14,483 bases of DNA. Origin: an uncultured Collinsella sp. GTDB lineage: Bacteria; Actinomycetota; Coriobacteriia; Coriobacteriales; Coriobacteriaceae. The notes below the pieces were generated by a model. It saw nothing but the letters and a program-made list of their open reading frames with translations. It had not been told where the DNA came from and ran no database searches. Within the stretch, counting starts at the first letter, position 1. Every line of letters begins with the position of its first letter. Of the stretch, positions 12,349 to 14,483 are shown piece after piece. The stretch lies in the NCBI GenBank assembly GCA_900552395.1, contig URZJ01000025.1, positions 1 to 14,483 of the forward strand, written 5' to 3'. The position numbers were made by a program, and so were the translations under genes.

Positions 12349-14483
12349 ATGGATACCCCCAGCAATTACACTGAAACGCTCGAAAAGACCGTCCGCGACC
12401 TTCTCAAGCGTCAGGAGGATCTGGTCAGGACCGCCTTTACCGACCAGCTTACCGGGCTTGGCAACCGCGGCGGCTTTGCCCGTTCCCTCGAGGAGCTCTG
12501 GGAGCAGGACACCCCCGTTACCATGGCGTACATCGATATCGACAATCTCAAGCACTGCAACGACGTCTTTGGCCATGACGAGGGCAACCGCTATATTTTG
12601 CAGGTAAGCCTCTATCTCAAGCTGTATATGGAGGTGGACGAAGCGGCGTTTCGTCTGGGAGGCGACGAGTTTGCCATCCTGTCTACGATTGCAACCGAGG
12701 ACGACCTCGCCGAACGTCTGGAACGCTGCCGAACGGTCCTGCTCAAAAACAACGATGCCGAGATGCCTCACTCGTATAGCTACGGAGTGGCACACGCCGA
12801 CCCCGCCCTGGGCGAAGCCCCCAATCGCTTGACGAACGATGCCGACCATCGCATGTACGACTACAAGCTACGTCATGCCGTGCACCTTGATCGACGCAAT
12901 ATCGCACAAGCCCACACCGACGACTTCGAAATAAGCGATCGAATTTTCGACGCCCTTTCGATGCTCAACGAAGGCCGCTATTTCTTTATCGAGAACTTGG
13001 ACAAACATCGAACCCTTTGGTCACAAGGCGCCTTGCGCGATCTTGGTCTTCCTTCGGAGCATATAGACAACTGTCACGATTATTGGAAAACGCGTGTCCA
13101 TCCCGATGACCTTGAGGCCTATACCAACGACATCGACCAAATCTATGACGGCTCCAAACATCGTCACGTCATGCAGTACCGCGTGCGCAATGCCGCCGGC
13201 GATTACATCCTCGGCCGTGCTCGCGGGTTTCGTATCGACGGCGACGGAAATGTCCCCTCGCTCTATGTCGGCGAGCTCGTCAACCACTCGCTTGCCGAGA
13301 CCGTCGACGCCGCCACGGGTCTCGGAACGCAGCGCACGCTGATCAACGCTATCGATGCCTGCCGTCGCGACCGTTGCGAGACGGGGCTTATAGCAGTGCG
13401 CGTTCGCGGCACGGCAAAGCTCAACGAGCTCTACGGGGCCGAGGCCGTCGACAACATGCTCGCCGAATACGCAGGCCGCATGCTGTCGATTACTCGCGGC
13501 AGGAGTCGCGTCTTCCGTTCACGCAACGCCCAGTTCGTCGTGCTTAGCAACAATTTGGATCACGAAGCATTCGAGCAACTGATCCAACATCTCAAAGAGG
13601 CCGTTTTCGCTCCCGTTCGAATCGCGGGCGACACTATTACCCCCGTCTGTCTTGTCGTTCCGGCCTTTTACGAGCACCTGACCAATCAAACGGCCGCCGT
13701 TTTAGGCGAACTCGACCGTCGCATTCGCACGGCCGGCGGGCTTGTTCCCAACGACAGCCTCCCCATACCCGAGGTGGAGCGCAAAAGCGCCATCGCCGAA
13801 CGCATCGATCCGCTCACGGGTCTCTATCGACCCAGCGAGTTTATGCGCCGCGCCAACGAATTTCTCGAGACAAGGCGCAACGGCGCCTGGTGTATCGCCA
13901 CCGTCGATATGGGGCACATGCGACTGTTCAACGAATGGCACGGACAGGCCGAGGGCGACCGCGTACTCGCCGATGTGGGCACGGTTCTCAAGGACATCGA
14001 GAATGCCGCCATGGGCGTCGCAGGGTACTGGGGCCAAGACGATTTTTGCGTACTCATCCCCTTTGAACACGACACCGTCCATCAGATCTATAGCCGCATT
14101 CGCCAGGCCGTGGCCAAGCATGATGACGGCGTGGGCTTCTGGCCGTCCATGGGCGTCTACCCCATCGACTCCAACGAGGAAATCACCATCGATGCGCAGG
14201 CCAAGGCCATGTTTACCAATCGGCGCGCAAAAAACGACTTTAAGGAGCGCATTGCCATTTTCCGCCCCGAGGAATACGAACACGAAATCGCGTTCCACCG
14301 CACGCTGACCGAATTCCAGTATGCGCTCTCAAACGGCCGCATTACCTACTACTTGCAGCCCCAGGTCGACATGGAAACCGGCGAGATCGTTGCCGCCGAG
14401 GCGCTCACACGCTGGATTGACAAGGATGGCTCCCTCATTTCACCTACCACCTTTATCCCCGCTCTCGAGGAAAGCGGTTTTGT
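12349..14483 (+). CDS. Multidomain cyclic-di-GMP protein (GGDEF-PAS-GGDEF-like-GGDEF-like-EAL), 3' partial
   Basis: The frame is open from the ATG at 12349 to the window edge, giving at least 711 residues. The first GGDEF domain (about 25-185) has DQLTGLGNR (32-40) and a canonical RLGGDEF with GGDEF at 104-108, so it can be an active diguanylate cyclase. A PAS_3-like domain (about 200-312) has W246 and RVHPDD (249-254). A second GGDEF-like domain (about 317-470) keeps D-AATGLGTQR (320-329) but has RNAQF (392-396) in place of GGDEF. A third (about 480-640) has DPLTGLYR (487-494) but GQDDF (562-566). An EAL domain then begins, with EAL at 684-686 in AEALTRW. No membrane segment is visible, so it is probably cytoplasmic. 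The ribosome site is weak (AGAAAG); an in-frame GTG at 12292 is an alternative start. The frame is missed by start-to-stop searches because it has no stop in the window. Confidence 0.88.
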   Translation, partial: MDTPSNYTETLEKTVRDLLKRQEDLVRTAFTDQLTGLGNRGGFARSLEELWEQDTPVTMAYIDIDNLKHCNDVFGHDEGNRYILQVSLYLKLYMEVDEAAFRLGGDEFAILSTIATEDDLAERLERCRTVLLKNNDAEMPHSYSYGVAHADPALGEAPNRLTNDADHRMYDYKLRHAVHLDRRNIAQAHTDDFEISDRIFDALSMLNEGRYFFIENLDKHRTLWSQGALRDLGLPSEHIDNCHDYWKTRVHPDDLEAYTNDIDQIYDGSKHRHVMQYRVRNAAGDYILGRARGFRIDGDGNVPSLYVGELVNHSLAETVDAATGLGTQRTLINAIDACRRDRCETGLIAVRVRGTAKLNELYGAEAVDNMLAEYAGRMLSITRGRSRVFRSRNAQFVVLSNNLDHEAFEQLIQHLKEAVFAPVRIAGDTITPVCLVVPAFYEHLTNQTAAVLGELDRRIRTAGGLVPNDSLPIPEVERKSAIAERIDPLTGLYRPSEFMRRANEFLETRRNGAWCIATVDMGHMRLFNEWHGQAEGDRVLADVGTVLKDIENAAMGVAGYWGQDDFCVLIPFEHDTVHQIYSRIRQAVAKHDDGVGFWPSMGVYPIDSNEEITIDAQAKAMFTNRRAKNDFKERIAIFRPEEYEHEIAFHRTLTEFQYALSNGRITYYLQPQVDMETGEIVAAEALTRWIDKDGSLISPTTFIPALEESGF

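Noticed and set aside
12128..12607. 159-codon plus-strand open frame at the start of the GGDEF gene
   Set aside because: It is in a different frame from the GGDEF domain, which shows a clear DxLTGLxNR and GGDEF; the shorter frame has no motif.

Overview
The window looks like chromosomal DNA of a high-GC Gram-positive bacterium, most likely a gut Coriobacteriia member close to Collinsella. This is an inference from the GC-rich codon use, the purine-rich Shine-Dalgarno sites, surface proteins with an LAATG C-terminal sorting signal, and gene types familiar from that group. No rRNA, tRNA, phage, transposase or CRISPR was seen.

Left part (1-3345): two tandem genes for large secreted, cell-wall-anchored proteins. 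Both have a beta-helix-like repetitive body, a Lys/Pro-rich wall-spanning linker and an LAATG sorting signal. The first enters from outside the window and lacks its N-terminus. The second is complete with a signal peptide. They are close paralogues, each followed by its own rho-independent terminator or hairpin. A small esterase gene (3553-4218) follows and shares a bidirectional terminator with the convergent uracil permease uraA (5598-4279).

Middle part, minus strand (8826-5722): a Cof-type HAD phosphatase and a LysR-type regulator form a tightly coupled pair. Downstream of them, after a 155-bp gap, lies a 377-residue MetE-C-like methyltransferase of the Bacillus YxjG/YxjH type. The gap holds a LysR-type operator (ATAG-N7-CTAT core) and a 14-bp palindrome, so the regulator probably controls the methyltransferase, in the manner of MetR and metE.

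Thiamine block, plus strand (8893-10926): a textbook TPP riboswitch with a strong intrinsic terminator, then thiM (GTG start), an MTH1187/YqgV-type thiamine-binding protein and thiE. The genes are tightly packed or overlapping. This is a salvage module: ThiM phosphorylates the thiazole and ThiE couples it to HMP-PP. No de novo thiazole or HMP genes are in view.

Right part: between thiE and a convergent patatin-like phospholipase (12019-11150) sits an array of three long palindromes with a shared CGGAAA-N-CGCATCCCA arm. Divergent from the patatin gene, a long cyclic-di-GMP protein runs off the right edge. It has a canonical GGDEF domain, a PAS domain, two degenerate GGDEF-like domains and the start of an EAL domain.

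The best candidates for under-described biology are the palindromic array, the tandem LAATG beta-helix proteins, the LysR operator and the triple-GGDEF/PAS/EAL architecture. Nothing in the window clearly represents an entirely new system.
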